A stretch of DNA of 64,000 bases from positions 62,001 through 126,000 of the forward strand of contig NZ_CP132203.1 of NCBI RefSeq assembly GCF_030719035.1, read 5' to 3'. Shown one piece after another: positions 42,201 to 49,853 of this stretch (position 1 is the first letter of the stretch; the number at the start of each line of letters is the position of its first letter). The translations under genes were made by a program, and so were the position numbers. The notes under the pieces were generated by a model. It had not been told where the DNA came from. It did no database searches and worked only from the letters and a program-made list of their open reading frames with translations. The DNA comes from Hahella sp. HNIBRBA332 (lineage in GTDB: Bacteria; Pseudomonadota; Gammaproteobacteria; Pseudomonadales; Oleiphilaceae).

Positions 42201-42532
42201 ACTACTCCGAGAATTTCCCCTTGGCGCAAGCGCCAGATAACGGCTTCGAACGTAATCTCATGTCCTGCATAGCCGCCTTCTCTGGAAGCCGGGACCTTCA
42301 CTTTCACCTCACGCACTTCCGTCTCGCCTTCCGGCAGATAGTGCAGCAGCTCGACATATTCACCCTGTTTCAGCAGTTGACGCTGCGCGCGCTTTTGAAA
42401 CTGGCGTGCCACATGGGCGCTGGGAGCGTTCAGCCATGCAATTTCGGTCATATTGCCTGGAAGGGTGAGTGTGACGCCGCTCTCGTGGGTGAGGATGGTG
42501 TTATAGAAGGGGAAACTGAATTGTTTACTCAT
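39227..42532 (-). CDS. ClpA/B-like double AAA+ protein with long C-terminal extension, first gene of the triad
   Basis: 1101 residues from ATG 42532 (MSKQFSFPFYNTIL); an in-frame ATG 93 bases upstream adds an unlikely leader. Residues 1-190 are an unknown domain. AAA1 has GPSGCGKT (near 230) but its Walker B reads LIYLGNLSEL with neither Asp nor Glu at the usual places. AAA2 has GPTGVGKT (near 502), VLLFDEIEKAD (near 563), YFRPELFNRID and YGARSVQRLL. The D2 pore region is shortened to LTATGEASLVTK. Residues ~760-900 are coiled coil, and 900-1101 form an alpha/beta region with LSGACAQHFWRHDHGKV, faintly similar to the PCRF-like motif of its neighbour. No strong ribosome site is seen. Confidence 0.9.
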   Translation of the reverse strand: MSKQFSFPFYNTILTHESGVTLTLPGNMTEIAWLNAPSAHVARQFQKRAQRQLLKQGEYVELLHYLPEGETEVREVKVKVPASREGGYAGHEITFEAVIWRLRQGEILGVVPALAVACLCWDEEQIMQRVSECIQLEMLRNKRFGSARSLIACQWYTPPKVVREEVMLEFYTPAELADLRRQQDEPMIAKTARRMHRSRASVFGLDAYVDTLNRNLLGEFRQSVLVVGPSGCGKTALINEFVKRHFTGVNANKIPWRTTAAQMLQALTQQGGWRHALGLWVREARANGELIYLGNLSELFEVGQYQGNSVSIAEALRDPLTRNEITLIAEVTEEQLAAIDLRAPGYSQLFHIVRFTERSEEEENQIARQAIQAQADLFNIRIAPNAIERIILLQRRYAPYSGYPGKIIRFFENMILAAHKDSGTITENEAIAAFCEESGMPRFLVDHQARLDADKAREHFRRRIVGQTQAVEALVRAIITVKAGLAPRGKPIASLLFVGPTGVGKTEMAKTLAQFMFGDEKRLLRFDMSEYSDPYSVTRLTATGEASLVTKVRQQPFSVLLFDEIEKADPAFYDLLLQVLGEGRLTDDHGESANFCSALIIMTSNLGAQQFMQNSVGFSTEDKTDVAAQRHFEQTAAKYFRPELFNRIDQVAPFFALTQEEQMIVLQKEMRRLQGAAGLSNRQVSLNFEDPVWSYLNNLPSDPRYGARSVQRLLRKHVTAHLAPALSARPHEDPLEITATVSADALSFDARVTHQEKRARGYFMELTEKVAAHRRDLQALQESPTWISCLSELDQMDARKRRKRNSFWEDPEQTRRYGELFNLREALTQRIEDAYALENECLSQLLDQHSAMRAEDYEEALRELQARFDDFLIEIESTLNPHYNRHLLFVYGGQPQLDRLSLWYERWFEKLDHDYTRVWIYLDPDLDANPRTEAVAHGEFVEMVTLPPYIVSREMLTQEELPLIGVGWALSGACAQHFWRHDHGKVDWATEEDKNAPMYIDFNDARLDEYKVPTGIHRMKFYKDMKAHRKVREEEYQDERFGDPQTYQDLSGHSERVKHKAARSLQDKLLARLVIRQEKKPEDKKRGAKSAYDDAAGGLQE

Positions 42533-42920
42533 GGCTGAAACATCTGCGCAATGGAAAAGACGTGCCTGTCCGGACGATGCGAACGGAAAAGAGGGTATTC
42601 TTACGAATATGGCCTGGGAAAACAATTGAGAGTAAACGTTATGTTCTCAGCAAGCGCCAAACGCGGGGTTAATTGCCCGAGATCAAAACTAAATATGACG
42701 AAGAGCGCATTTTCGCAAAATCCCATGAAAACGGGATGAACGACAGGATGAGTCAGGTTATGTTGATAGAGCGTTGCGTCTGTCCAGAGGTAAAAACAGG
42801 CGACAACAGAAAGTGGCTTTCCGGAGACTGGGCGAGAGCATGTAAGCGTCGGTCTCAAGGAGGAATGGAAAGCTGCTGGCAAGCTGAATGACTCTACTGC
42901 AAATGCTTGTTGAGGTTCCT
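42533..42920. promoter_or_regulatory. Divergent intergenic region upstream of the AAA+ triad
   Basis: 388 bases between the leftward triad and a rightward papain-like gene. ATCCC...GGGAT forms a short inverted repeat near 42719-42737. No convincing gene or consensus promoter stands out; it must hold promoters for both directions. Confidence 0.4.
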
Positions 42921-43382
42921 GTGAACGTAGAAAAATTAAAAGAACAAGTTTGTAAAGCCAGAATCGTATTCGAAGCCCATGGTCGGGAAATCAGCGACAT
43001 CTATCTGGGCCGATTTCCCTACTGCGCCTGTCGCGCGGCGAGCGACATTCTCGGTACTTGGTTGACGGCGCATGGCTATGACAATGTAACCTTCGTCAGC
43101 GGTCTGCGCGGTGAAGAGCCGCACGCCTGGTTGGAAATGGGGGCGTTGATCGTCGATATCACCGGGGACCAGTTTATTGATGGGCCAGGTCGTATATATA
43201 TCGGCGCGGATAAGCGCTTTCACGACCAATTTGGCCTGCAGGCAACCAGCGAATGCTGCCTGAGCGGCCTATTCGAAGCGCCTTACAGATCCTTCGCCGC
43301 CTATATGGAGTCGGCGTCGGAATTTACCCCGCCACCTCCTCCGATGTATGCTCCGCACGCGATGCAAAGCATGGAGTTATAG
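42921..43382 (+). CDS. Papain/transglutaminase-fold-like protein
   Basis: 153 residues from GTG 42921, which has TTGAGG five bases upstream; ATGs at 42888 and 42903 are alternatives. A Cys-His-Asp arrangement is visible: FPYCACRAASDILGTWL (Cys near 36-38), EPHAWLEMGALIVDITGDQF (His near 75, Asp near 86). This pattern is typical of small transglutaminase-like or NlpC-like cysteine enzymes. The proline-rich C-terminus (PPPPPMYAP) may be disordered. It is divergent from the AAA+ triad, so a functional link is possible but not shown. Confidence 0.65.
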   Translation: MNVEKLKEQVCKARIVFEAHGREISDIYLGRFPYCACRAASDILGTWLTAHGYDNVTFVSGLRGEEPHAWLEMGALIVDITGDQFIDGPGRIYIGADKRFHDQFGLQATSECCLSGLFEAPYRSFAAYMESASEFTPPPPPMYAPHAMQSMEL

Positions 43383-43400
43383 TTGCCACCGGAGTTAAGT

Positions 43401-43892
43401 TTGTCTCCCCAAATTATCGCCAGAGCGCGCCAACTAAGCGCCTGGTTTCATGTCCTTTTGTGCGGTTTGTGCCTGTCTCCACCCTGGTTCGCGCTGGCGG
43501 TTGCTATGGGCCTGGGAGATCAGCGGCTGTGGGCTGTCTCTCTGGAAGCCGCGCCCTATGGTCTGACAGCGATGGCGTTCGCCTATCTGTACGGAAAAAA
43601 GTTTGGGGACTGGTATTTACCTGTCGATGGTGAAAAACCAACATTTGAGATTGTTTGCGCTTCCTGCGTGGTGTCTTTTTTTGCGGCTATCAGCACAGGA
43701 GCATGTATTGGTCTGATCTCATCGGTATGGGAAGGGATGGATGGACTTTCTATCGGGCTATTCGCTGGATTGGCCGGATACCTTTACGCGCTGCCGCTGA
43801 TATTGATTTTAGGTGGACTGGGAGGCTTGGCGCTGACCCGGCGTCTTAACAAATTGGCGGCGGACTTAAATCAGGCGGTTAAGCCCGCTTAA
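43401..43892 (+). CDS. Small integral membrane protein, paralog 1
   Basis: About 163 residues with four hydrophobic segments (for example FHVLLCGLCLSPPWFALAVA, and two near 90-130). The start is set at TTG 43401 (SPQIIARARQLSAW) because the downstream paralog begins with the same residues and CCGGAG precedes it. The function is unknown. It is separated from the papain-like gene by about 18 bases and followed by its own duplicate. Confidence 0.65.
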   Translation: MSPQIIARARQLSAWFHVLLCGLCLSPPWFALAVAMGLGDQRLWAVSLEAAPYGLTAMAFAYLYGKKFGDWYLPVDGEKPTFEIVCASCVVSFFAAISTGACIGLISSVWEGMDGLSIGLFAGLAGYLYALPLILILGGLGGLALTRRLNKLAADLNQAVKPA

Positions 43893-43913
43893 ATCTCTGC
43901 TTAAGGAGTATGC

Positions 43914-44418
43914 GTGTCTCCCCAAATTATCGCCAGAGCGCGTCAGCTTAGCGCTTGGTTTCATGCCTTTTTATGCGGTTTGTTTCTTATACCGTTTTTT
44001 GCATATGGCCTTTTTACATCTAGCGAAGATATTTTACCGGCGTCCAAGATGCTCCTGATTGATTGGGGGCCAATTATTCTGGGGAGTATGGCGCTTGCCT
44101 ATGTTCATGGGAAAGTGTTGGGACACTGGTATCTACCGCTCGAAAAAAAAACGGTCTACATTCGTGAAACTACTCACTTCCTGCGTCGTTTCTTTTTTGA
44201 CGGCGGTCAGTTTCAGTCTGTTGGCTGGGGTGGCGGGAGTGATCGCTTTGAAAAGTGTTGAATCAGGTTTGGGAATCGCTCTCCTAGGTATGGTTGGCGG
44301 GTCGCTCATTGTTGTAAAACTGCTTCCATTGATTGCGCCGCTTGGTGGACTGGGCGGCTGGCTAGTGATGAAGCATTGCGCCAAATTGATCGAACAGGAA
44401 AGCAACGAGGTTTCCTGA
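43914..44418 (+). pseudogene. Small integral membrane protein, paralog 2, frameshifted at a poly-A run
   Basis: GTG 43914 opens a frame identical in its first residues to paralog 1 (SPQIIARARQLSAWFH). After YLPLEKK the frame is lost at nine consecutive A (44143-44151). The next frame continues with TSCVVSFLTAVSFSLLAG and ends at 44418, matching TSCVVSFF-like sequence of paralog 1. A one-base slip restores a full-length protein of about 167 residues. It is a recent pseudogene, a sequencing error, or a case of transcriptional slippage on the A-run. Confidence 0.75.
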
Positions 44419-44638
44419 TCCTGTCTCTCTGAACTTCCGGCGTATTTTTTACAACGGCTTTGTAGAAAGCGCCTTTCCAGCGCCGTGTATTTGCGGCTTT
44501 TCTTTGTTCGTTTTTTGTTTTTTATATTTAAATCAATGGTTTGTTATGGGTTGGCGCGCTTTCTGCTGTAGTAGGGATGAGAGCTTTGTAGAGATATATG
44601 CAAAGCGACTTTTCGAGAACCAGCTAAGGAGAAAGACT

Positions 44639-44836
44639 ATGAATTGGGACCAAATTGAAGGCAAATGGGATCAGTTTAAAGGTAAAGCCCAGCAGAAGTG
44701 GGGCAAGTTGACGGATGACGATCTCGACGTTATTCAAGGTCGTCGCACCGAACTTGCAGGCCGTATTCAAGAGCGTTATGGCATGGCGAAAGATCAAGCT
44801 GAACGTGAAGTCGACGACTTCGCCAAGAAGTTATAA
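44639..44836 (+). CDS. CsbD-like stress protein
   Basis: 65 residues starting MNWDQIEGKWDQFKGKAQQK. The repeated W-x-Q-x-KGK and the end KDQAEREVDDFAKKL are typical of the CsbD family of small hydrophilic stress-induced proteins (E. coli YjbJ). AAGGAGAAAG precedes the ATG. A terminator follows. The biochemical role of the family is not established. Confidence 0.92.
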   Translation: MNWDQIEGKWDQFKGKAQQKWGKLTDDDLDVIQGRRTELAGRIQERYGMAKDQAEREVDDFAKKL

Positions 44837-44898
44837 CCGGCGTCCCCCAGCCCCCCGATTGTGGCCGCGCAGCTGCGCGGCTCCCCCCAGACATGTTT

Positions 44899-44927
44899 GC
44901 CTGTCACCTTTGGTGATGGGCTTTTTT
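44899..44927 (+). terminator. Terminator after the csbD-like gene
   Basis: GCCTGTCACC (44899-44908) and GGTGATGGGC (44912-44921) form an imperfect stem followed by TTTTTT at 44922-44927. A separate GC palindrome, GCCGCGCAGCTGCGCGGC, lies just upstream near 44864-44881. Confidence 0.75.
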
Positions 44928-45085
44928 GTATAAAAAACACCCCACTCACCTGATTTTATAGAGTTTTTGTATCGGGTTTCCGAAATCCGTATGATCTGCC
45001 TCAATTTGCCGGCGGGTCACGCTGGCTTGTGTCTATTGGTGTCGCCACACTTGGCGAAGTTAATGCCCGTGAGGGGGAGGGGTTA

Positions 45086-46522
45086 ATGACTGTGTCGGAT
45101 AAGCAGCCGCAACGGCTGAGGCTGGGCGCGTTGATTGCGTTGGTCGTGGGTTCGATGATCGGCGGGGGGATTTTCTCGCTGCCGCAGAACATCGCAACGA
45201 GCGCCGGGGCTGGAGCAGTGCTGTTGGGTTGGTTGGTGACCGGCGTCGGTATGCTGGCGTTGGCGTTTGTGTTTCAAACGCTGTCGCGACGCAAACCGGA
45301 ACTGGACGCGGGAGTATACGCCTACGCAAAGGCGGGCTTCGGCGCTTATATGGGATTCAACTCCGCCTGGGGATATTGGATTTGCGCCTGGATTGGCAAC
45401 GTCAGTTATTTCGTGTTGCTGTTCAGCTCTCTGGGTTTTTTCTTTCCCGCTTTCGGCGAGGGTAATACGCCCACCGCAGTGATCTGTGCGTCCGTATTGC
45501 TCTGGCTGGTGCACGCCATGGTGCTCTCCGGCGTGCGCCAGGCCGCTTTTATCAACATTATCACCACTGTCGCCAAAATTGTGCCCTTGATTATGTTCGT
45601 CGTCCTGGCGCTGGTCGGGTTCAAGGCGGATCTGTTCACCATCGACATTTGGGGCGGCGAGGAGCCAGCGTTGGGGTCCGTACTGGACCAGGTGCGCAAC
45701 ATGATGCTGGTGACGGTATGGGTGTTTATTGGCATTGAAGGCGCCAGCGTTTACTCGTCCCGCGCGCAGAATCGCGCAGATGTCGGCAAGGCGACGGTGC
45801 TTGGCTTTGTTGGCGTGCTCGCTCTGCTGGTGATGGTCAACGTGTTGTCCATGGGAGTGCTCAGCCGTGCCGAGTTGGCGGGCCTGAAAAACCCCTCCAT
45901 GGCGGGCGTGCTGGAAGTGGTCGTCGGCGCCTGGGGGGCCAAGCTGATCAACGTGGGGCTGATCATTTCATTATGCGGGGCTCTGTTGAGTTGGACGATG
46001 TTGAGCGCAGAGATTCTCTGCGTCGCGGCGAAAGACGGCGCCATGCCGAAGGCGTTGGCGCGCACTAATTCTCGCGGTTCGCCACGGGGCGCGCTGTGGC
46101 TCAGCAACAGTCTGATCCAGTTGTTCCTCATCATCACCCTGTTTTCCTCTGGCACCTACCTGGACCTGTTGTACCTGGGCTCCTCCATGATTCTGCTGCC
46201 TTATTTCTGGACGGCGTTTTATGCCTTGATGCTGTGTCTGCGGGGAGAAACCTATGGCGACAATGATCGCGTGCGCGGAAAAGACTTCGCCATCGCGCTG
46301 GTCGCAGTCCTGTACAGCCTGTGGCTGGTGTACGCAGGCGGCGTGAAATACCTGTTGCTCAGTTCCATTCTCTATGCGCCGGGCGCGGTGGTTTTCGCCA
46401 TGGCGAGAAAAGAGCAGGGCGAACGCGTATTTACTCCCCTTGAAACCGGGGTGTTAGTTGTCTTAACTATGGCGGCTCTGGCGGGAATAGCCGGGCTGTA
46501 TATGGGGTATCTGTCGCTGTAG
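45086..46522 (+). CDS. arcD: Arginine/ornithine antiporter
   Basis: 478 residues of the APC superfamily with about 12 hydrophobic segments and the N-terminal motif LIALVVGSMIGGGIFSLPQN. It exchanges external arginine for ornithine, feeding the deiminase pathway without net ion cost. ATG 45086 has GGGGGAGGGG a few bases upstream; a frame extension to 45029 is not needed. It is the first gene of arcDABC. I looked for the FNR/ANR box TTGAT-N4-ATCAA upstream and did not find it. Confidence 0.92.
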   Translation: MTVSDKQPQRLRLGALIALVVGSMIGGGIFSLPQNIATSAGAGAVLLGWLVTGVGMLALAFVFQTLSRRKPELDAGVYAYAKAGFGAYMGFNSAWGYWICAWIGNVSYFVLLFSSLGFFFPAFGEGNTPTAVICASVLLWLVHAMVLSGVRQAAFINIITTVAKIVPLIMFVVLALVGFKADLFTIDIWGGEEPALGSVLDQVRNMMLVTVWVFIGIEGASVYSSRAQNRADVGKATVLGFVGVLALLVMVNVLSMGVLSRAELAGLKNPSMAGVLEVVVGAWGAKLINVGLIISLCGALLSWTMLSAEILCVAAKDGAMPKALARTNSRGSPRGALWLSNSLIQLFLIITLFSSGTYLDLLYLGSSMILLPYFWTAFYALMLCLRGETYGDNDRVRGKDFAIALVAVLYSLWLVYAGGVKYLLLSSILYAPGAVVFAMARKEQGERVFTPLETGVLVVLTMAALAGIAGLYMGYLSL

Positions 46523-46582
46523 CGGCGTGATCAATAGAGTTCGCCTTTACAAATCAATGGGTAAGCAAAGGAAGGATAGACG

Positions 46583-47833
46583 ATGACTGCTGCAACGCGC
46601 CTGGGCGTTTTTTCGGAAGTGGGCAAGTTACGCAAAGTGATGGTATGTCGTCCAGGGTTGGCGCATCTGCGCCTTACACCGGGTAATTGCGAAGAACTGC
46701 TATTCGATGATGTGATCTGGGTGCAGCAGGCGAAGCGTGATCATTATGACTTCGTCAGCAAGATGCAGGACCGTGACGTGGATGTTGTGGACATGCATGA
46801 TCTGCTGGCGCAGACCATGGCGCTGCCGGAAGCCCGCCAGTGGCTGTTGGAACGCAAAATCACCGACGAACACGTGGGGGTAGGGCTGGCGGACGACGTG
46901 CGCGCCTGGATGGGCGAACTGCCTGCCACGACTCTGGCGGAGCTGTTGCTGGGGGGCGTGGTCGGCGGCGATCTGCCGGAAGACTTCGATAGCCGGGAAA
47001 TGGCCCTGTTCCGTGAGTTTATGGGACGTTCCGGGTTTGTCATTCCTCCGTTGCCCAATTCGATATTCACTCGCGACACCAGTTGCTGGATCTATGGCGG
47101 CGTGACGCTGAATCCCATGTTCTGGCCTGCGCGCAGACAGGAGACTCTGCTGGCGGCGTCCATTTACAAGTTCCATCCGGATTTCGCAGGGGCGGACTTT
47201 AACGTGTGGTGGGGCGACCCGGAAAAAGATCACGGCGCCGCCACGCTGGAAGGCGGAGACGTCATGCCGGTCGGCGATGGCGTTGTGTTGATCGGCATGG
47301 GCGAGCGCACTTCCCGGCAGGCGATTGCATTGGTGGCGCAGTCATTGTTCCGTCATGGTGCCGCGGAGAGAGTCATTGTCGCCAGCTTGCCGAAACTGCG
47401 CTCCGCCATGCACCTGGACACGGTTTTCACGTTTTGCGATCGCGATTTGGTGACGGTGTTTCCTGAGGTCGTGAACCGAATCGAAACCTTCTCAATTCGC
47501 CCCGGAGACCATGGCGCAGATGGACGTCTCGATATTCGTCCGGAAAAAGCGCCCTTTGTAGATGTCGTTGGAGAAGCCCTCGGCTTGCCCAAGCTGCGTA
47601 CGGTGCAGACTGGCGGCGACAGTTATGAACAAGAGCGGGAGCAGTGGGATGACGGCAATAACGTCGTGGCGCTGGAGCCCGGCGTGGTCATCGCCTACGA
47701 CTGCAACACTTACACCAATACCCTGCTGCGTAAAGCCGGCGTGGAAGTCATCACCATTACCGCCGGCGAACTGGGGCGTGGCAGAGGCGGCGGCCATTGC
47801 ATGACTTGTCCCATTATCCGCGACCCGGTTTAG
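46583..47833 (+). CDS. arcA: Arginine deiminase
   Basis: 416 residues. It hydrolyses arginine to citrulline and ammonia. Family elements are GKLRKVMVCRPGLAHLRLTP at the N-terminus, PNSIFTRDTSCW (near 160), LEGGDVMPVGDGV (near 225), and the catalytic Cys in GRGGGHCMTCPI at the C-terminus. GGAAGGA precedes the ATG. Length is normal. It lies 60 bases after arcD in the catabolic operon. Confidence 0.97.
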   Translation: MTAATRLGVFSEVGKLRKVMVCRPGLAHLRLTPGNCEELLFDDVIWVQQAKRDHYDFVSKMQDRDVDVVDMHDLLAQTMALPEARQWLLERKITDEHVGVGLADDVRAWMGELPATTLAELLLGGVVGGDLPEDFDSREMALFREFMGRSGFVIPPLPNSIFTRDTSCWIYGGVTLNPMFWPARRQETLLAASIYKFHPDFAGADFNVWWGDPEKDHGAATLEGGDVMPVGDGVVLIGMGERTSRQAIALVAQSLFRHGAAERVIVASLPKLRSAMHLDTVFTFCDRDLVTVFPEVVNRIETFSIRPGDHGADGRLDIRPEKAPFVDVVGEALGLPKLRTVQTGGDSYEQEREQWDDGNNVVALEPGVVIAYDCNTYTNTLLRKAGVEVITITAGELGRGRGGGHCMTCPIIRDPV

Positions 47834-47866
47834 GCGTTAACTTTTTAGGTAACAAGGAGATTTCTT

Positions 47867-48874
47867 ATGGCGCGTAACCTTCATAACCGCAGTCTTCTCA
47901 GTATGTTGGATTTCACTCCCCAACAACTGCGATTTCTGCTGGATCTGGCCAGGGACCTGAAGCGGGCCAAGTACACCGGCACCGAACGTCAGCATCTCAA
48001 AGGCAAAAATATTGCGCTGATTTTCGAGAAGACCTCCACGCGCACCCGCTGCGCATTCGAAGTGGCGGCCTACGACCAAGGCGCGCATGTGACCTATATC
48101 GACCCGACCGGATCGCAGATCGGGCACAAGGAAACCATGAAAGACACGGCGCGAGTGTTGGGGCGTATGTATGACGCCATCGAATACCGCGGCTTCCATC
48201 AGCATATTGTGGAAGAACTGTCGCAATACGCCGGCGTGCCGGTTTATAACGGCTTGACCGACGAATACCATCCCACGCAGATGCTGGCGGACGTCATGAC
48301 AATGCGCGAATTCAGCGATAAGCCGCTGCATGACATTTCATACGCGTATGTCGGCGACGCCCGCAACAACATGGGCAATTCCCTGCTGATTATCGGCTGT
48401 CAGCTCGGCATGGATGTGCGCCTCGGCGCTCCCCGAGAGCTATGGCCCAAGGACGAGCTGGTCGAGCAATGTCGGGAGATCGCCGCTCGCACTGGCGCCC
48501 GTATAACATTGACGGATAAACCGCGGGAAGCCGTACGTGGTGTGGACTTCATTCACACTGACGTATGGGTGTCCATGGGTGAGGCGCCGGAGCGCTGGGG
48601 CGAGCGCATCAATATGCTGCTGCCGTTCCAGGTGAATGCCGCGCTGTTGGCGGCGGCCAATAATCCCCGGGTGAAGTTCATGCACTGCCTTCCCGCCATC
48701 CATAACGCGGAAACCAAGATCGGCGCGCAGATATTCGAGCAGTATGGTCTGCACAATGGCGTGGAAGTGACGGACGATGTGTTCGAGTCTGAGGCGTCTA
48801 TCGTGTTCGATCAGGCGGAAAACCGGATGCACACCATCAAGGCGGTGCTGGTCTCCACTCTGGCGGATATCTGA
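47867..48874 (+). CDS. arcB: Catabolic ornithine carbamoyltransferase
   Basis: 335 residues. It phosphorolyses citrulline to ornithine and carbamoyl phosphate. Carbamoyl phosphate binding is by STRTRCAFEVAA (near 58), HPTQ appears as YHPTQMLAD (near 140), and the ornithine loop is FMHCLPAIHN (near 270). The motif set is intact. AAGGAGATTT precedes the ATG. Operon position after arcA indicates the catabolic rather than the anabolic enzyme. Confidence 0.97.
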   Translation: MARNLHNRSLLSMLDFTPQQLRFLLDLARDLKRAKYTGTERQHLKGKNIALIFEKTSTRTRCAFEVAAYDQGAHVTYIDPTGSQIGHKETMKDTARVLGRMYDAIEYRGFHQHIVEELSQYAGVPVYNGLTDEYHPTQMLADVMTMREFSDKPLHDISYAYVGDARNNMGNSLLIIGCQLGMDVRLGAPRELWPKDELVEQCREIAARTGARITLTDKPREAVRGVDFIHTDVWVSMGEAPERWGERINMLLPFQVNAALLAAANNPRVKFMHCLPAIHNAETKIGAQIFEQYGLHNGVEVTDDVFESEASIVFDQAENRMHTIKAVLVSTLADI

Positions 48875-48889
48875 TCGGGAGACGCGGCG

Positions 48890-49825
48890 ATGAGGATAGT
48901 AGTGGCTTTGGGCGGCAACGCCCTGTTGCGCCGGGGGGAGCCCCTGACGGTGGATAATCAGCGTCTTAATGTGCGCCTGGCGGCGGAGCGTCTGGCCGCC
49001 GTGGCGCCAGGCAATGAAATGGTGATTGCTCACGGCAACGGTCCACAGGTGGGATTGCTGGCGTTGCAGGCGGCGGCCTATGCGTCGGTGTCGCCGTATC
49101 CGCTCGATGTGTTGGGGGCGGAAACCGAGGGTATGATCGGGTACATGATTGAACAGGAGCTGGGCAATCTGCTACCTGCGGAGGCGCCGCTGGCTACCGT
49201 GCTCACCCAAGTGGAAGTGGACCCGAACGACCCGGCTTTCCAGCATCCCACCAAACCTATCGGGCCCGTCTATGAAGAGGCGGAAGCCGAGGCGTTGGCC
49301 TCTGAGAAAGGATGGCGCATCGCCCGCGACGGCGACAAGTTCCGCCGCGTCGTTCCCAGTCCGCAGCCGCGCCGCATCTTTGAGATCCGGCCCATTCAGT
49401 GGCTGCTGGAGAAAAATACGGTAGTGATCTGCGCAGGTGGCGGCGGTATTCCTACGCTGTATAACCGCGACGGCAAGTTGCAGGGAGTCGAGGCCGTGAT
49501 CGACAAAGACCTGTGTTCCTCTTTGCTGGCGCAGCAACTGGATGCGGACCTTTTGATTATCGCCACGGATGTGGACGCGGTGTATCAGGATTGGGGAACG
49601 CCTGACTCCCGCCCGGTTGCGAAGGCGCATCCAGACGCTTTACAGCCGGAGACCTTTCCCGCCGGCTCCATGGGACCGAAAGTACAGGCCGCCTGCGAGT
49701 TCGCTCGTAATACCGGTAAGCCTGCGGTGATTGGTTCGTTGCGAGATATCGAAGCTATGATTGCAGGAGAGGCGGGGACCCGCATCAGTACGCAGTTCGC
49801 GCCTGGGTCGCTGGAAGTAGTTTAG
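48890..49825 (+). CDS. arcC: Carbamate kinase
   Basis: 311 residues of the amino acid kinase fold. It transfers phosphate from carbamoyl phosphate to ADP, giving ATP. Motifs: VVALGGNALLRRGEP at the start, AHGNGPQVGLLALQ (near 50), CAGGGGIPTLYNRDG (near 180), IDKDLCSSLLAQQL (near 205) and ATDVDAVYQDWG (near 225). It is the last gene of arcDABC, 15 bases after arcB. Confidence 0.97.
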   Translation: MRIVVALGGNALLRRGEPLTVDNQRLNVRLAAERLAAVAPGNEMVIAHGNGPQVGLLALQAAAYASVSPYPLDVLGAETEGMIGYMIEQELGNLLPAEAPLATVLTQVEVDPNDPAFQHPTKPIGPVYEEAEAEALASEKGWRIARDGDKFRRVVPSPQPRRIFEIRPIQWLLEKNTVVICAGGGGIPTLYNRDGKLQGVEAVIDKDLCSSLLAQQLDADLLIIATDVDAVYQDWGTPDSRPVAKAHPDALQPETFPAGSMGPKVQAACEFARNTGKPAVIGSLRDIEAMIAGEAGTRISTQFAPGSLEVV

Positions 49826-49853
49826 AGTTTGCCTGATTTCGTGCGGGCTGCGC

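Noticed and set aside
33680..42532. Reading the three AAA+ genes as ClpV/type VI secretion components or as ClpB chaperones.
   Set aside because: No TssB/TssC or other type VI genes accompany them, and the D1 Walker B and D2 pore loop are unlike both ClpV and ClpB.
42673..42891. A 72-residue rightward frame upstream of the papain-like gene.
   Set aside because: It has no recognisable motif or convincing ribosome site and overlaps the divergent promoter region.
44930..45085. An FNR/ANR box expected upstream of arcDABC.
   Set aside because: No TTGAT-N4-ATCAA-like sequence was found. Only an imperfect palindrome (CGGGTTTCCGAAATCCG) is present, which is not enough to call a regulator site.
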